Source: Alphaproteobacteria bacterium (GTDB taxonomy: Bacteria; Pseudomonadota; Alphaproteobacteria; CAAGCB01; CAG-977). From it: a stretch of DNA of 11,042 bases. Of the stretch, positions 1 to 6,892 are shown one piece after another. Every line of letters starts with the position of its first letter. Position 1 is the stretch's first letter. Position numbers and translations under genes: made by a program. The stretch spans positions 1 to 11,042 of the forward strand of contig JAJXEL010000016.1 in assembly GCA_021639925.1 (NCBI GenBank), read 5' to 3'. The notes under the pieces are model-generated. The model was given only the letters and a program-made list of their open reading frames with translations. It searched no databases and was not told the DNA's origin.

Positions 1-1
1 C

Positions 2-796
2 GAAAACCTGATTATCAAAGTCCCCGTCGGCACTGAAATTGTCGCCGATGACGGCGAAACCGTTATCAAAGACATGTTGATTCCTTACGAACGTTTTACG
101 ATTGCCAAAGGCGGCGACGGCGGATACGGCAACGCGATGTTTAAATCTTCGACGAATCAGGCGCCGCGCAGAGCGGATCCCGGGCAACCCGGCGAAGAAA
201 TGTGGGTCTGGCTGAAATTAAAAATGATCGCGGACGTCGGCCTGCTGGGGTTTCCGAACGCGGGAAAATCGACGTTTTTATCCGCGGTGACTTCGGCGCG
301 CCCGAAAATTGCCGATTACCCGTTTACGACTCTGCACCCGAATCTGGGAATAGCCAAAATTGACGACGATGAAATGCTGATCGCTGACATTCCCGGCATT
401 ATCGAAGGAGCGCACGAAGGAATCGGGCTGGGCGATCATTTTTTGCGCCACGTGGAACGCTGCGCCGTTTTGCTGCACCTGATTGACGGAACGGAAGAAG
501 ACGTCGCCGCGCGTTACAAAGCGATCCGCAAAGAATTAAAATTGTATTCGCCCGTATTGGCGCAAAAACAGGAAATTGTCGTTTTAAACAAAATCGACGC
601 TTTGACGCCGGAAGAAATAACCGAAAAAGCGCGAATTTTGCAAAAAGCCTGCCGCAAAAAACCGATGCTGATGTCGGGGGCGGCGCATACGGGAACGACA
701 GAAGTCCTGCGCCGGCTGCTGCCTTATGTTTTAAAATTAAGAGAACAGCGCAACAGCTCTGTTCCGACAGATACATTTGACGATCATGACGACTAA
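2..796 (+). CDS. obgE: Obg-family GTPase ObgE/CgtA (5'-truncated by window edge)
   Basis: ObgE is an essential GTPase that binds the 50S ribosomal subunit and acts in late ribosome assembly and stress or growth control in the cytoplasm. The reading frame is open from base 2, so the gene begins upstream. By comparison with E. coli Obg, about 85 N-terminal residues are missing. What remains is the end of the glycine-rich Obg fold (KVPVGT, then GGDGGYGN at bases 110-133) and a complete G domain. G-domain motifs are P-loop GFPNAGKST (bases 248-274), switch I YPFTTLHPNLG, DIPG (G3), NKID (G4) and SGAA (G5). There is no extra C-terminal OCT domain; the protein ends in a short acidic tail (DDHDD). 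Its 3' end overlaps proB by 11 bases if proB starts at the ATG at 786, which suggests translational coupling. Upstream neighbours in this family are usually rplU and rpmA, outside this window. Confidence 0.96.
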   Translation, partial: ENLIIKVPVGTEIVADDGETVIKDMLIPYERFTIAKGGDGGYGNAMFKSSTNQAPRRADPGQPGEEMWVWLKLKMIADVGLLGFPNAGKSTFLSAVTSARPKIADYPFTTLHPNLGIAKIDDDEMLIADIPGIIEGAHEGIGLGDHFLRHVERCAVLLHLIDGTEEDVAARYKAIRKELKLYSPVLAQKQEIVVLNKIDALTPEEITEKARILQKACRKKPMLMSGAAHTGTTEVLRRLLPYVLKLREQRNSSVPTDTFDDHDD

Positions 797-1916
797 GATA
801 CCTTTATTAAAAGCTAAGCGGCTGGTTTTAAAAATCGGCTCTTCCCTGTTGGTCAACGAAACGACGGGACAGGTCAAAAACACGTGGCTGAACGCTTTGG
901 CAGACGACATTTTGGCGGCGCGCGAACGCGGCCAGCAGATTATTATCGTCACGTCGGGCGCGGTTGCCGTCGGGCGCAGAGTTCTGGGGCTGCCGGCCGG
1001 AAAACTGCTGCTGGCGCAAAAGCAGGCTTCCGCCGCCGTCGGCCAGATTCGTCTGGCGCATTATTATCAGGAAGTCCTGGCCGAACGCGGATTAAAAGTC
1101 GCGCAGATTTTGCTGACTTTGGACGATTCCGAAGACAGAAAGCGTTATCTGAACGCGCGCAACACGTTAAGCACTTTGCTGGATCTGGGGATTATTCCCG
1201 TTATCAACGAAAACGACACGGTGGCGACTTCGGAAATCAAGGTCGGCGACAACGACCGTCTGGCCGCCCGAGTCGCACAAATGGCCAGCGCCGACGCTTT
1301 GGTGATTTTTTCCGACATTAAAGGACTGTATACGGCCAATCCGCGCAAAGACCCGGCGGCACAGCTGATTCCCGTCGTCGAAAAGATGACGCCCGAAATC
1401 GAAGCCATGGCGGACGGCGCGGGATCTTCGGTCGGTACGGGCGGCATGGCGACAAAGCTGATGGCCGCGCGGCTGTGCATGGAGGCCGGCTGCGACATGG
1501 CGATCGCTTTGGGATCGGAACTGCACCCTTTGACGCGTATGGAAAAAACGGGCGAAGGAACATGGTTTCTGGCCGACAAATCGCCGATTTCCGCCCGCAA
1601 AGCCTGGATCGGCGGCGCGATCAAGCCGCGGGGGACTTTGGTGCTGGACGCCGGCGCGGTCAAGGCTTTGGACAAAGGAAAAAGCCTGCTGCCCGCGGGG
1701 ATCAAAGTTGTCAAAGGGGCTTTTGAACGCGGCGACGCCGTTGTGCTGGAAGACGAAAACGGGCTGTTCCTGGGCAAAGGCCTGACGGCTTATAACGCCC
1801 GCGACACAAAAATGATCGCCGGCAGGCACAGCAACGAAATCGAAAGTATTTTAGGTTATCACGGACCGGACGAAATTATTCACCGCGACGATTTGTTTAC
1901 GGAAAAAAGAGGGTAA
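786..1916 (+). CDS. proB: Glutamate 5-kinase ProB with C-terminal PUA domain
   Basis: ProB phosphorylates L-glutamate to glutamyl-5-phosphate, the first and normally proline-feedback-inhibited step of proline synthesis. From ATG 786 it has 376 residues, close to the 367 of E. coli ProB. The amino-acid kinase domain (about residues 12-255) shows KIGSSLLV near the N-terminus, SGAVAVG, NENDTV, GDNDRLAARVA, FSDIKGLYTANPR and GTGGMATK. A PUA domain follows (about residues 275-355), as in two-domain proteobacterial enzymes. A TTG nine bases upstream (777) is an alternative start. I prefer the ATG because it is the stronger codon; neither has a clear Shine-Dalgarno sequence, so initiation may depend on coupling to the overlapping end of obgE. 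proA starts one base after its stop. Confidence 0.96.
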   Translation: MTTKIPLLKAKRLVLKIGSSLLVNETTGQVKNTWLNALADDILAARERGQQIIIVTSGAVAVGRRVLGLPAGKLLLAQKQASAAVGQIRLAHYYQEVLAERGLKVAQILLTLDDSEDRKRYLNARNTLSTLLDLGIIPVINENDTVATSEIKVGDNDRLAARVAQMASADALVIFSDIKGLYTANPRKDPAAQLIPVVEKMTPEIEAMADGAGSSVGTGGMATKLMAARLCMEAGCDMAIALGSELHPLTRMEKTGEGTWFLADKSPISARKAWIGGAIKPRGTLVLDAGAVKALDKGKSLLPAGIKVVKGAFERGDAVVLEDENGLFLGKGLTAYNARDTKMIAGRHSNEIESILGYHGPDEIIHRDDLFTEKRG

Positions 1917-1917
1917 C

Positions 1918-3165
1918 ATGAAAGAACTGATGCGTTCCATGGGGCAAAAAGCCAAAGCGGCCGCCCGTATTTTGGCCAACGCGCCGACGGAACAAAAAAA
2001 CCGGGCTTTGACAGCCGCCGCACAACTGATGCGCGGCAGCATTGACGAATTGTTAAAAGCCAACGAAGCCGACATGAACGCTTTATCCTCCGATACATCT
2101 GCCGCCATGCGCGACCGGCTGCTGTTAACGGCGCAACGGATCGAAGGAATTGCCAAAGGATTGGACGACGTCGCCGCCCTGCCCGATCCCGTCGGCAGAA
2201 AACTGGCCGAATGGACACGTCCGAACGGACTGGTCATCACGCGCGTAGCCGTTCCTTTGGGCGTTATCGGCGTTATTTACGAAAGCCGCCCGAACGTTAC
2301 CGCCGACGCAGGCGCTTTATGCTTTAAATCCGGTAACGCCGTCATTCTGCGCGGCGGATCCGACAGTTTTCATTCTTCGGCCAAAATTGCCGAAATCATG
2401 CACGCCGGTTTAAAAGCAGCCGGTTTGCCCGAAGACTGTATTCAGTCCGTACCGACGGCCGACCGCGCCGCCGTGGGCGAAATGCTAAAGCTGGACGAAT
2501 ATATCGACGTCATTGTCCCGCGCGGCGGAAAATCTTTAATTCAAAGGATTACGGACGAAAGCAAGATTCCTTTATTCAAGCATTTAAACGGCATCTGCCA
2601 TACTTATATTCATGCGGCGGCGGACGTCGAAAAAGCGCGGCGCGTCGTTTTAAACGCCAAGATGCGCCGGACGGGTACCTGCAATTCGACGGAAACGATT
2701 TTATGCGACGACGCCGTTTCGAAAACGATCCTGCCCGCCGTCATTGACGATTTGATTATGGCCGGCTGCGAAGTGCGCGGCGATGAAAAAACGCAAAAGC
2801 TGGACAGCCGCGTTATTCCCGCCGTTGACGCGGACTGGGACACGGAATATCTGGCGCCGGTTGTTTCCGTGCGTATTGTGAACGGCATAGACGAAGCCGT
2901 AGCGCACATTGCGCGGCACAGTTCGCATCACACGGAATCAATTTTGACCGAAGACACTGCCGCTGCCGACAAATTTTTAAACGAAGTCGACAGCGCCGTC
3001 GTTATGCATAACGCGTCGACGCAATTCTGCGACGGCGGCGAATTCGGCATGGGAGCCGAAATCGGAATCGCGACGGGCCGTCTGCATGCCAGAGGGCCGA
3101 TCGGTCTGGAACAGTTAACCACTTTTAAATATCAGGTGCGCGGTGCCGGTCAGATTCGCCCGTAA
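1918..3165 (+). CDS. proA: Gamma-glutamyl phosphate reductase ProA
   Basis: ProA reduces glutamyl-5-phosphate to glutamate-5-semialdehyde using NADPH, the second step of proline synthesis. Coupling with ProB is expected because the intermediate is unstable. The 415-residue length is normal for the family. It belongs to the aldehyde dehydrogenase superfamily. Visible motifs are YESRPNVTADA, KSGNAVILRGG, VPRGG, and the catalytic cysteine Cys255 in RRTGTCNSTET. The C-terminal part contains the conserved HNASTQFCDGGEFGMGAEIGI and RGPIGLEQLTTFK blocks. The start is supported by AGAGGG at 1908-1913. The gene follows proB by one base and its last 23 bases overlap nadD in another frame. No truncation or missing key residue is visible. 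Confidence 0.97.
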   Translation: MKELMRSMGQKAKAAARILANAPTEQKNRALTAAAQLMRGSIDELLKANEADMNALSSDTSAAMRDRLLLTAQRIEGIAKGLDDVAALPDPVGRKLAEWTRPNGLVITRVAVPLGVIGVIYESRPNVTADAGALCFKSGNAVILRGGSDSFHSSAKIAEIMHAGLKAAGLPEDCIQSVPTADRAAVGEMLKLDEYIDVIVPRGGKSLIQRITDESKIPLFKHLNGICHTYIHAAADVEKARRVVLNAKMRRTGTCNSTETILCDDAVSKTILPAVIDDLIMAGCEVRGDEKTQKLDSRVIPAVDADWDTEYLAPVVSVRIVNGIDEAVAHIARHSSHHTESILTEDTAAADKFLNEVDSAVVMHNASTQFCDGGEFGMGAEIGIATGRLHARGPIGLEQLTTFKYQVRGAGQIRP

Positions 3166-3742
3166 AACAGTAGGACTGCTGGGCGGGTCTTTTAACCCTG
3201 CCCACGACGGCCACCGCCATATCAGCCTGCAGGCGTTAAAGCTGCTGGGATTAGACGAGGTATGGTGGCTGGTATCGCCCCTTAACCCGTTAAAGCAGGC
3301 CAAAGACATGGCGTCTTATGAACGCAGGGTCGCCAGCGCCGAAACAATCGCGTCCCACCCGCGCATCAAAGTTTCCCGTGTCGAACAGGAAATCAACACC
3401 CGTTACACTGCCGATACGATTGCCAGGCTGCAGGAAATGTATCCGGACGTCAGTTTTGTCTGGCTGATGGGAGCGGATAACCTTTTGGAATTTCATCATT
3501 GGTATCGGTGGCGTTCGATTATGCGCGCCGTACCTATTGCCGTTTTCGCCAGAAAAAACTATGCTTTAAGAGCTCTTCACGGCAAAGCGGCCCGGCTGTA
3601 CCGTTTATACAGGTATCCGCCCGAAAACGCGCGCCGTCTGGCTTTTCTGAAACCGCCGGCCTGGATTTTTCTGCCGATCAGAAAACACCCGGCTTCGGCA
3701 ACCGAGATCCGCAACAAAGGTTTATTTCAAGTAGGAGATTAA
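3143..3742 (+). CDS. nadD: Nicotinate-nucleotide adenylyltransferase NadD
   Basis: NadD transfers AMP from ATP to nicotinate mononucleotide to form deamido-NAD, an essential step in NAD synthesis. The 199-residue product has the nucleotidyltransferase N-terminal motif GGSFNPAHDGH with the HxGH signature at residues 21-24, then WWLVSPLNPLK, then GADNLLEFHHW (Gly110 onward), and a C-terminal SATEIR (residues 185-190) matching the family's SSTxIR-type motif. The chosen start is a GTG inside the end of proA. It is the only start that leaves a normal short N-terminus before the beta strand leading to HxGH. AGGTG at 3134-3138 sits four bases upstream as a possible weak ribosome site, so the 23-base overlap probably means coupled translation. 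nadD next to rsfS is a very common bacterial pairing. Confidence 0.95.
   Translation: MPVRFARKTVGLLGGSFNPAHDGHRHISLQALKLLGLDEVWWLVSPLNPLKQAKDMASYERRVASAETIASHPRIKVSRVEQEINTRYTADTIARLQEMYPDVSFVWLMGADNLLEFHHWYRWRSIMRAVPIAVFARKNYALRALHGKAARLYRLYRYPPENARRLAFLKPPAWIFLPIRKHPASATEIRNKGLFQVGD
3733..3737 (+). promoter_or_regulatory. Shine-Dalgarno sequence deciding the rsfS start
   Basis: AGGAG lies nine bases upstream of the ATG at 3747, inside the last codons of nadD. It supports initiation at that ATG and therefore inclusion of the long lysine-rich tail. No in-frame ATG occurs between 3747 and the RsfS core; the only other plausible in-frame start is a TTG at 3918 without a convincing ribosome site. 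Confidence 0.75.
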
Positions 3743-3746
3743 AATC

Positions 3747-4286
3747 ATGCCCGTAAAAAAATCCGATAAAGCCGCCGAAAAAGAAAAAAAGACGGCGAAA
3801 ACCGACAAATCCGTTTCGGAAAAAAAGGTCGTCAAAGCGGCCAAAAAAGAAATTAAAAAAACCGTCAAAAAAACGGTCAAAAAGATTTTAAAAGCGAAAG
3901 AAAAAAATGAAAAGCTTTTGAAAAAAGCGTCAAAACCGAAAGAAAACGCCGAAGAAAAGAAAATCGTCGCTTTAATCGAAAAAACGTTATCCGACGGCAA
4001 AGCCGAAGATATCAAAGTGATCAACCTGACCGGAAAGACAGCAATCGCGGATTACCTGGTTATCGCGACGGGGCGCGCGCCGCGTCACGTAACGGCTTTG
4101 GCCGAACAGGTGCAGCTGCGTTTGAAAAAAACGGGCGTTCCCGCTTCGATCGAAGGCGAAGACGTCGGCGACTGGGTCATTGTTGACGCGGGCGACGTTA
4201 TCGTGCATGTGTTCCACCCCGAAACGCGCGAACTTTACTGCATTGAAGAACTGTGGGGCGAAGAAACGCCGCGCCGTTCCAAATAA
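3747..4286 (+). CDS. rsfS: Ribosomal silencing factor RsfS with a long N-terminal lysine-rich extension
   Basis: RsfS (DUF143 / Iojap family) binds ribosomal protein uL14 on the 50S subunit and blocks joining with 30S when nutrients are short. The C-terminal part, residues 73-179, is a complete core of normal family length (E. coli about 105 residues), with INLTGKTAIADYLVIATGR, RHVTALAEQV, EGEDVGDWVIVDAGDVIVHVF and a terminal RELYCIEELWG. Residues 1-72 are an extra tail with 29 lysines, no arginine and 11 acidic residues, rich also in Ala, Glu, Val and Thr, including a duplicated KKTV (37-44). Its composition resembles histone-H1-like or RNA-binding tails, and it is probably disordered or helical. 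It lies four bases after nadD and one base before rlmH, the usual context. The core call is firm; the role of the tail is unknown. Confidence 0.95.
   Translation: MPVKKSDKAAEKEKKTAKTDKSVSEKKVVKAAKKEIKKTVKKTVKKILKAKEKNEKLLKKASKPKENAEEKKIVALIEKTLSDGKAEDIKVINLTGKTAIADYLVIATGRAPRHVTALAEQVQLRLKKTGVPASIEGEDVGDWVIVDAGDVIVHVFHPETRELYCIEELWGEETPRRSK
3855..3878 (+). repeat. 12-base tandem duplication in the rsfS tail (KKTV x2)
   Basis: Two adjacent 12-base units, differing at one base, each encode Lys-Lys-Thr-Val (residues 37-44 of RsfS). A third, more diverged unit (KKIL) follows. Each clear unit includes a run of seven A. The pattern suggests that the tail expanded by short duplications or slippage. 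Confidence 0.7.
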
Positions 4287-4287
4287 C

Positions 4288-4746
4288 ATGGACGTCATCA
4301 TCGCCTGCATCGGGCATTTAAAAGCGGGACCGGAACAGGAGCTGTTGGCGAAATACGTCAGGCAAACGCGCTGGAACGTTGTCGTGCACGAATTTGAAGA
4401 CAAAAAGCCGGGCTCTGCCGAAGAACGCAAAAAGCGCGAAGGCGCTCTGCTGCTTTCCGCCGTTCCTGCCGGCGCGAAAATTGTTGTCATGGACGAACGG
4501 GGAAAACCGTTATCCTCCGAAAAGTTTGCCCGGCGGCTGGGCGGCTGGCAGGACGAAAGCGTCCCGGCGGTTGTTTTTTTAATCGGCGGCGCGGACGGGC
4601 ATACCGAAGAAATCAGGAAAAAAGCCGACATGATCCTGGCGTTCGGGGAAATGACCTGGCCGCACATGCTGGCGCGCGTCATGCTGGCCGAACAGATTTA
4701 CCGCGCGAAAACCATTTTAGACGGACACCCGTATCACAGAGCATAA
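4288..4746 (+). CDS. rlmH: 23S rRNA (pseudouridine-1915-N3)-methyltransferase RlmH
   Basis: RlmH is a SPOUT-class methyltransferase that uses S-adenosylmethionine to methylate N3 of pseudouridine 1915 in helix 69 of 23S rRNA, acting on assembled 70S ribosomes. The 152-residue product matches the family length of about 155. The SAM-binding loop FLIGGADGH is at residues 97-105. The knotted C-terminus LARVMLAEQIYRA...GHPYHRA is at residues 128-152 and ends in the family's characteristic HPYHR. An open frame extends upstream into rsfS (to 4180), but the ATG at 4288 gives the standard N-terminus (MDVIIACIGHLKAGPE) and starts one base after the rsfS stop. No clear Shine-Dalgarno sequence is seen, so coupling to rsfS translation is likely. 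Helix 69 lies at the subunit interface, so RlmH and RsfS both act on 70S status. Confidence 0.96.
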   Translation: MDVIIACIGHLKAGPEQELLAKYVRQTRWNVVVHEFEDKKPGSAEERKKREGALLLSAVPAGAKIVVMDERGKPLSSEKFARRLGGWQDESVPAVVFLIGGADGHTEEIRKKADMILAFGEMTWPHMLARVMLAEQIYRAKTILDGHPYHRA

Positions 4747-4813
4747 AAGATATATCCCTTCTTATCCGAAAACGTGTTCTAATTGCGGCGATATAACATC
4801 GGGAGCCGTTATA
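4747..4813 (+). promoter_or_regulatory. Intergenic leader of the autotransporter gene; possible weak promoter
   Basis: This 67-base gap is one of only two non-coding gaps longer than about 12 bases. It contains TATAAC (4792-4797) resembling a -10 box, but I see no good -35 hexamer at the right distance. The -10-like element is also only 16 bases before the start codon, so a promoter here would give a very short leader. GGGAG at 4801-4805, eight bases before the ATG, is a good ribosome site. GATATATC at 4749-4756 is a small perfect palindrome of unknown meaning. No terminator hairpin with a T-run is visible after rlmH. Confidence 0.3.
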
Positions 4814-6892
4814 ATGCGTTTATTTTTAATTTTCGCCGGTTTTTGTTTTTTTGCAAAACAAGCGGCGGCAATTACATCTGTTGTCGACGCCGGAACGACC
4901 ATCAACGGCGGAAACGTCCCGACGGTCGTGACGCAAAACGTCTACGGCACCGTCAACGATATGATCGTTTATGGCACGCAGAACATTATGTCCGGCGGAA
5001 ATTCTTTTAATTCGACAATTTATACATACGCCCAGCAAATCGTTAACGCCGGCGGAATATCGGAAAATACCGTCATTATGCAAGACGGCGTTCAGAAAGT
5101 ATACGGGACCGCCAATTCTTCGACAATCAACGCTTATGGTTCCATGAACGTTTATTCGGGAAGCGCCGACGCGACAAATATTAACGGCGGCACGCTTTAT
5201 ATCCGAAGCGGCGCCACGTCCGACGCTACGGTTTTAAATTCCGGCAAACAGTATGTCTACGGTACAGACAACAACGCTCAGATTTACAAAGGAACACAAA
5301 TCGTTACCAACGGCGGCGTGGCAAACGACACAACGATCCATGCCGGCGGAATTCAGCAGGTTGACGCCGGATCTTCCGCTTCGGGCACATACATTGACGG
5401 CGGGCGGCAAAACGTTTTCGGAACGGTCGAAAATTCCGTTTTATCCGGCGGACGGCAAATAATTTACAGCGACGCCGCCGCCGTTGCTCCGGTCGTAAAA
5501 GGCGGAGAAATGGAAATTAACGATATGGCGGAAATTACCTCTTTAACTGTTAACGGCGGTTCGGTTTTTGTTTACGGCAACGCTTCTTTTAACGGGCAGA
5601 CGACCGTTAAAAACGGCGACTTAAATCTTTATTCCGGCGTTTCCCTGCCCGATCTGCTGCTGGATAACGGAAACGTAAACATAAAAATCAGTTCTGCCGA
5701 AATACCGATCGATAATCTGAACGGAACGGGGACGTTTCATTTAACAACGACCGTTTCGGAACAAATCGCCGACGTTTTAAAAATCGGAAACGGCAGCGGG
5801 TCTTACGGCATCGCTTTTTACGATTACAGTTCTTCGGAAGAATTTCCGGGAGCGCTGACTTTGATCAATACGGATAATGACAGCCAGGATTTTTATCTGA
5901 TCGGCGGCGCAGCGGATATCGGCGCGTACAGATATGACCTGGCGCATGTCGGCGATACGTGGCAGCTGCAAAAAACGCCGTACTTAAACGACGGATCAAT
6001 CGTTGCAAAAAATACGTTCGCGGCCATTAATTCCATATTCTACGCACATCTGCACAGCCTGGGGCGGCGGCTGGAAGAAGTCCGCTTTACCAAAAAAACA
6101 GGCGTATGGGCCCGCGGCATGGGACGCGAAATCCGCATGAATTTCAAAGACGACACCAAAAGCCGCCTGAACGTCCGCGGCGTACAAATCGGTTTTGATC
6201 TGCCGATCGAACAAAATTATTTCAAAGAATGGATTGCCGGAATTTACTGGGGATATTCCAAATCGGAACAAAAATTCGGCAACCCCGGCAAAGGGCATTC
6301 TTATACAAACAGTATCGGCCTTTATACGTCGGCGACGTCCCCCGACGATTACACCTTTAATCTGGAAGGCGTTTTTTACCACCACAGACAAAAAATAGAC
6401 AGTTATCTTTCCAACGGTTTCAAAGTCGGTTCAAAATACAGTCTGAACGCCTGGAGCTTTTCCGCGGCGGCCGGAAAACGTTTTTCCAAAAACGGCTGGT
6501 TCGTCAAACCGCAGCTGCAGGCGTATTATATCAGTTTGCCGGACATTTCCTACAGAACGGACATGAATACGCCCGTTTCGGGAAAAAATGCCGATTCGCT
6601 GATGGGGCGCGCCGGAATTATGGGCGGTAAAAACTTCAAAGAAACCGGCTCGGCGCCCGTGGAAGTTTACCTGAAAGCCGCCGTCCTGCGGGAATTCAAT
6701 AAAAAAAGCACCGTCCGATTCGCCGGTTACGAATTTGTTGAAGACATGACGGCCACAAACTGGGAAACCGGAGCCGGCGCCAGCGCCGAAATCAGTGAAA
6801 AGTTCGCTTTGTTTCTAGATTTTTCCAGCTTTTTCGGATCAAAAGCCGATATCCCCGTAGACTTAAGTTTCGGCGGACAGCTTTTCTGGTAA
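4814..6892 (+). CDS. AIDA-type autotransporter (type Va secretion) with pertactin-like autochaperone
   Basis: This is a predicted self-secreted surface protein of 692 residues. It begins with a signal peptide (hydrophobic residues 3-14, likely cleavage after AAA at 17-19). Residues 20-294 form a repetitive passenger of about fifteen 16-26-residue units rich in Gly, Asn, Thr and Tyr, like the repeats of AIDA-I, Ag43 and TibA, which fold as a beta helix. Residues about 300-394 resemble the pertactin-type autochaperone region (LNGTGTF, then DIGAYRYDL, then WQL). A linker helix (about 404-422) leads into a barrel of about 265 residues starting at GVWARGMG (430) and ending in the aromatic FGGQLFW. 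The mature protein has no cysteine, which is normal for this secretion route. Adhesion or autoaggregation is the likely role by family, but the ligand is unknown. It sits alone between rlmH and gpmI with a gap on each side, which suggests an inserted accessory gene. Confidence 0.92.
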   Translation: MRLFLIFAGFCFFAKQAAAITSVVDAGTTINGGNVPTVVTQNVYGTVNDMIVYGTQNIMSGGNSFNSTIYTYAQQIVNAGGISENTVIMQDGVQKVYGTANSSTINAYGSMNVYSGSADATNINGGTLYIRSGATSDATVLNSGKQYVYGTDNNAQIYKGTQIVTNGGVANDTTIHAGGIQQVDAGSSASGTYIDGGRQNVFGTVENSVLSGGRQIIYSDAAAVAPVVKGGEMEINDMAEITSLTVNGGSVFVYGNASFNGQTTVKNGDLNLYSGVSLPDLLLDNGNVNIKISSAEIPIDNLNGTGTFHLTTTVSEQIADVLKIGNGSGSYGIAFYDYSSSEEFPGALTLINTDNDSQDFYLIGGAADIGAYRYDLAHVGDTWQLQKTPYLNDGSIVAKNTFAAINSIFYAHLHSLGRRLEEVRFTKKTGVWARGMGREIRMNFKDDTKSRLNVRGVQIGFDLPIEQNYFKEWIAGIYWGYSKSEQKFGNPGKGHSYTNSIGLYTSATSPDDYTFNLEGVFYHHRQKIDSYLSNGFKVGSKYSLNAWSFSAAAGKRFSKNGWFVKPQLQAYYISLPDISYRTDMNTPVSGKNADSLMGRAGIMGGKNFKETGSAPVEVYLKAAVLREFNKKSTVRFAGYEFVEDMTATNWETGAGASAEISEKFALFLDFSSFFGSKADIPVDLSFGGQLFW
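4949..5578 (+). repeat. Four tandem 52-53-residue super-repeats in the autotransporter passenger
   Basis: Within the passenger, every third AIDA-like unit ends in VYG (once VFG) and is followed by T-x-N/E or N-A. This divides the region into four blocks: residues 46-98, 99-150, 151-203 and 204-255 (bases 4949-5107, 5108-5263, 5264-5422, 5423-5578), of 53, 52, 53 and 52 residues. Each block has three units of about 17-18 residues. Conservation is at protein level and imperfect at DNA level, so the duplications are old. Confidence 0.75.

Noticed and set aside
1145..1829. Two long overlapping - strand open frames (210 and 220 codons) opposite proB
   Set aside because: They overlap each other in different frames and a conserved gene on the other strand. 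Their Arg/Ser/Pro-rich sequences look like shadow translations.
4180..4287. A 36-codon N-terminal extension of RlmH inside rsfS
   Set aside because: RlmH homologues begin just before the strand that reads MDVIIACIGHLKAG here. The extension overlaps the conserved RsfS C-terminus in another frame.
3987..4682. Open frame of 231 codons on the - strand across rsfS and rlmH
   Set aside because: It lies entirely opposite two well-supported genes, has no recognisable motif, and its composition fits an antisense shadow of GC-rich third positions.
4949..5578. CRISPR-like spacing of the passenger repeats
   Set aside because: The repeats are coding, imperfect at DNA level, and adjacent without unique spacers. 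They encode an AIDA-like beta-helix passenger.
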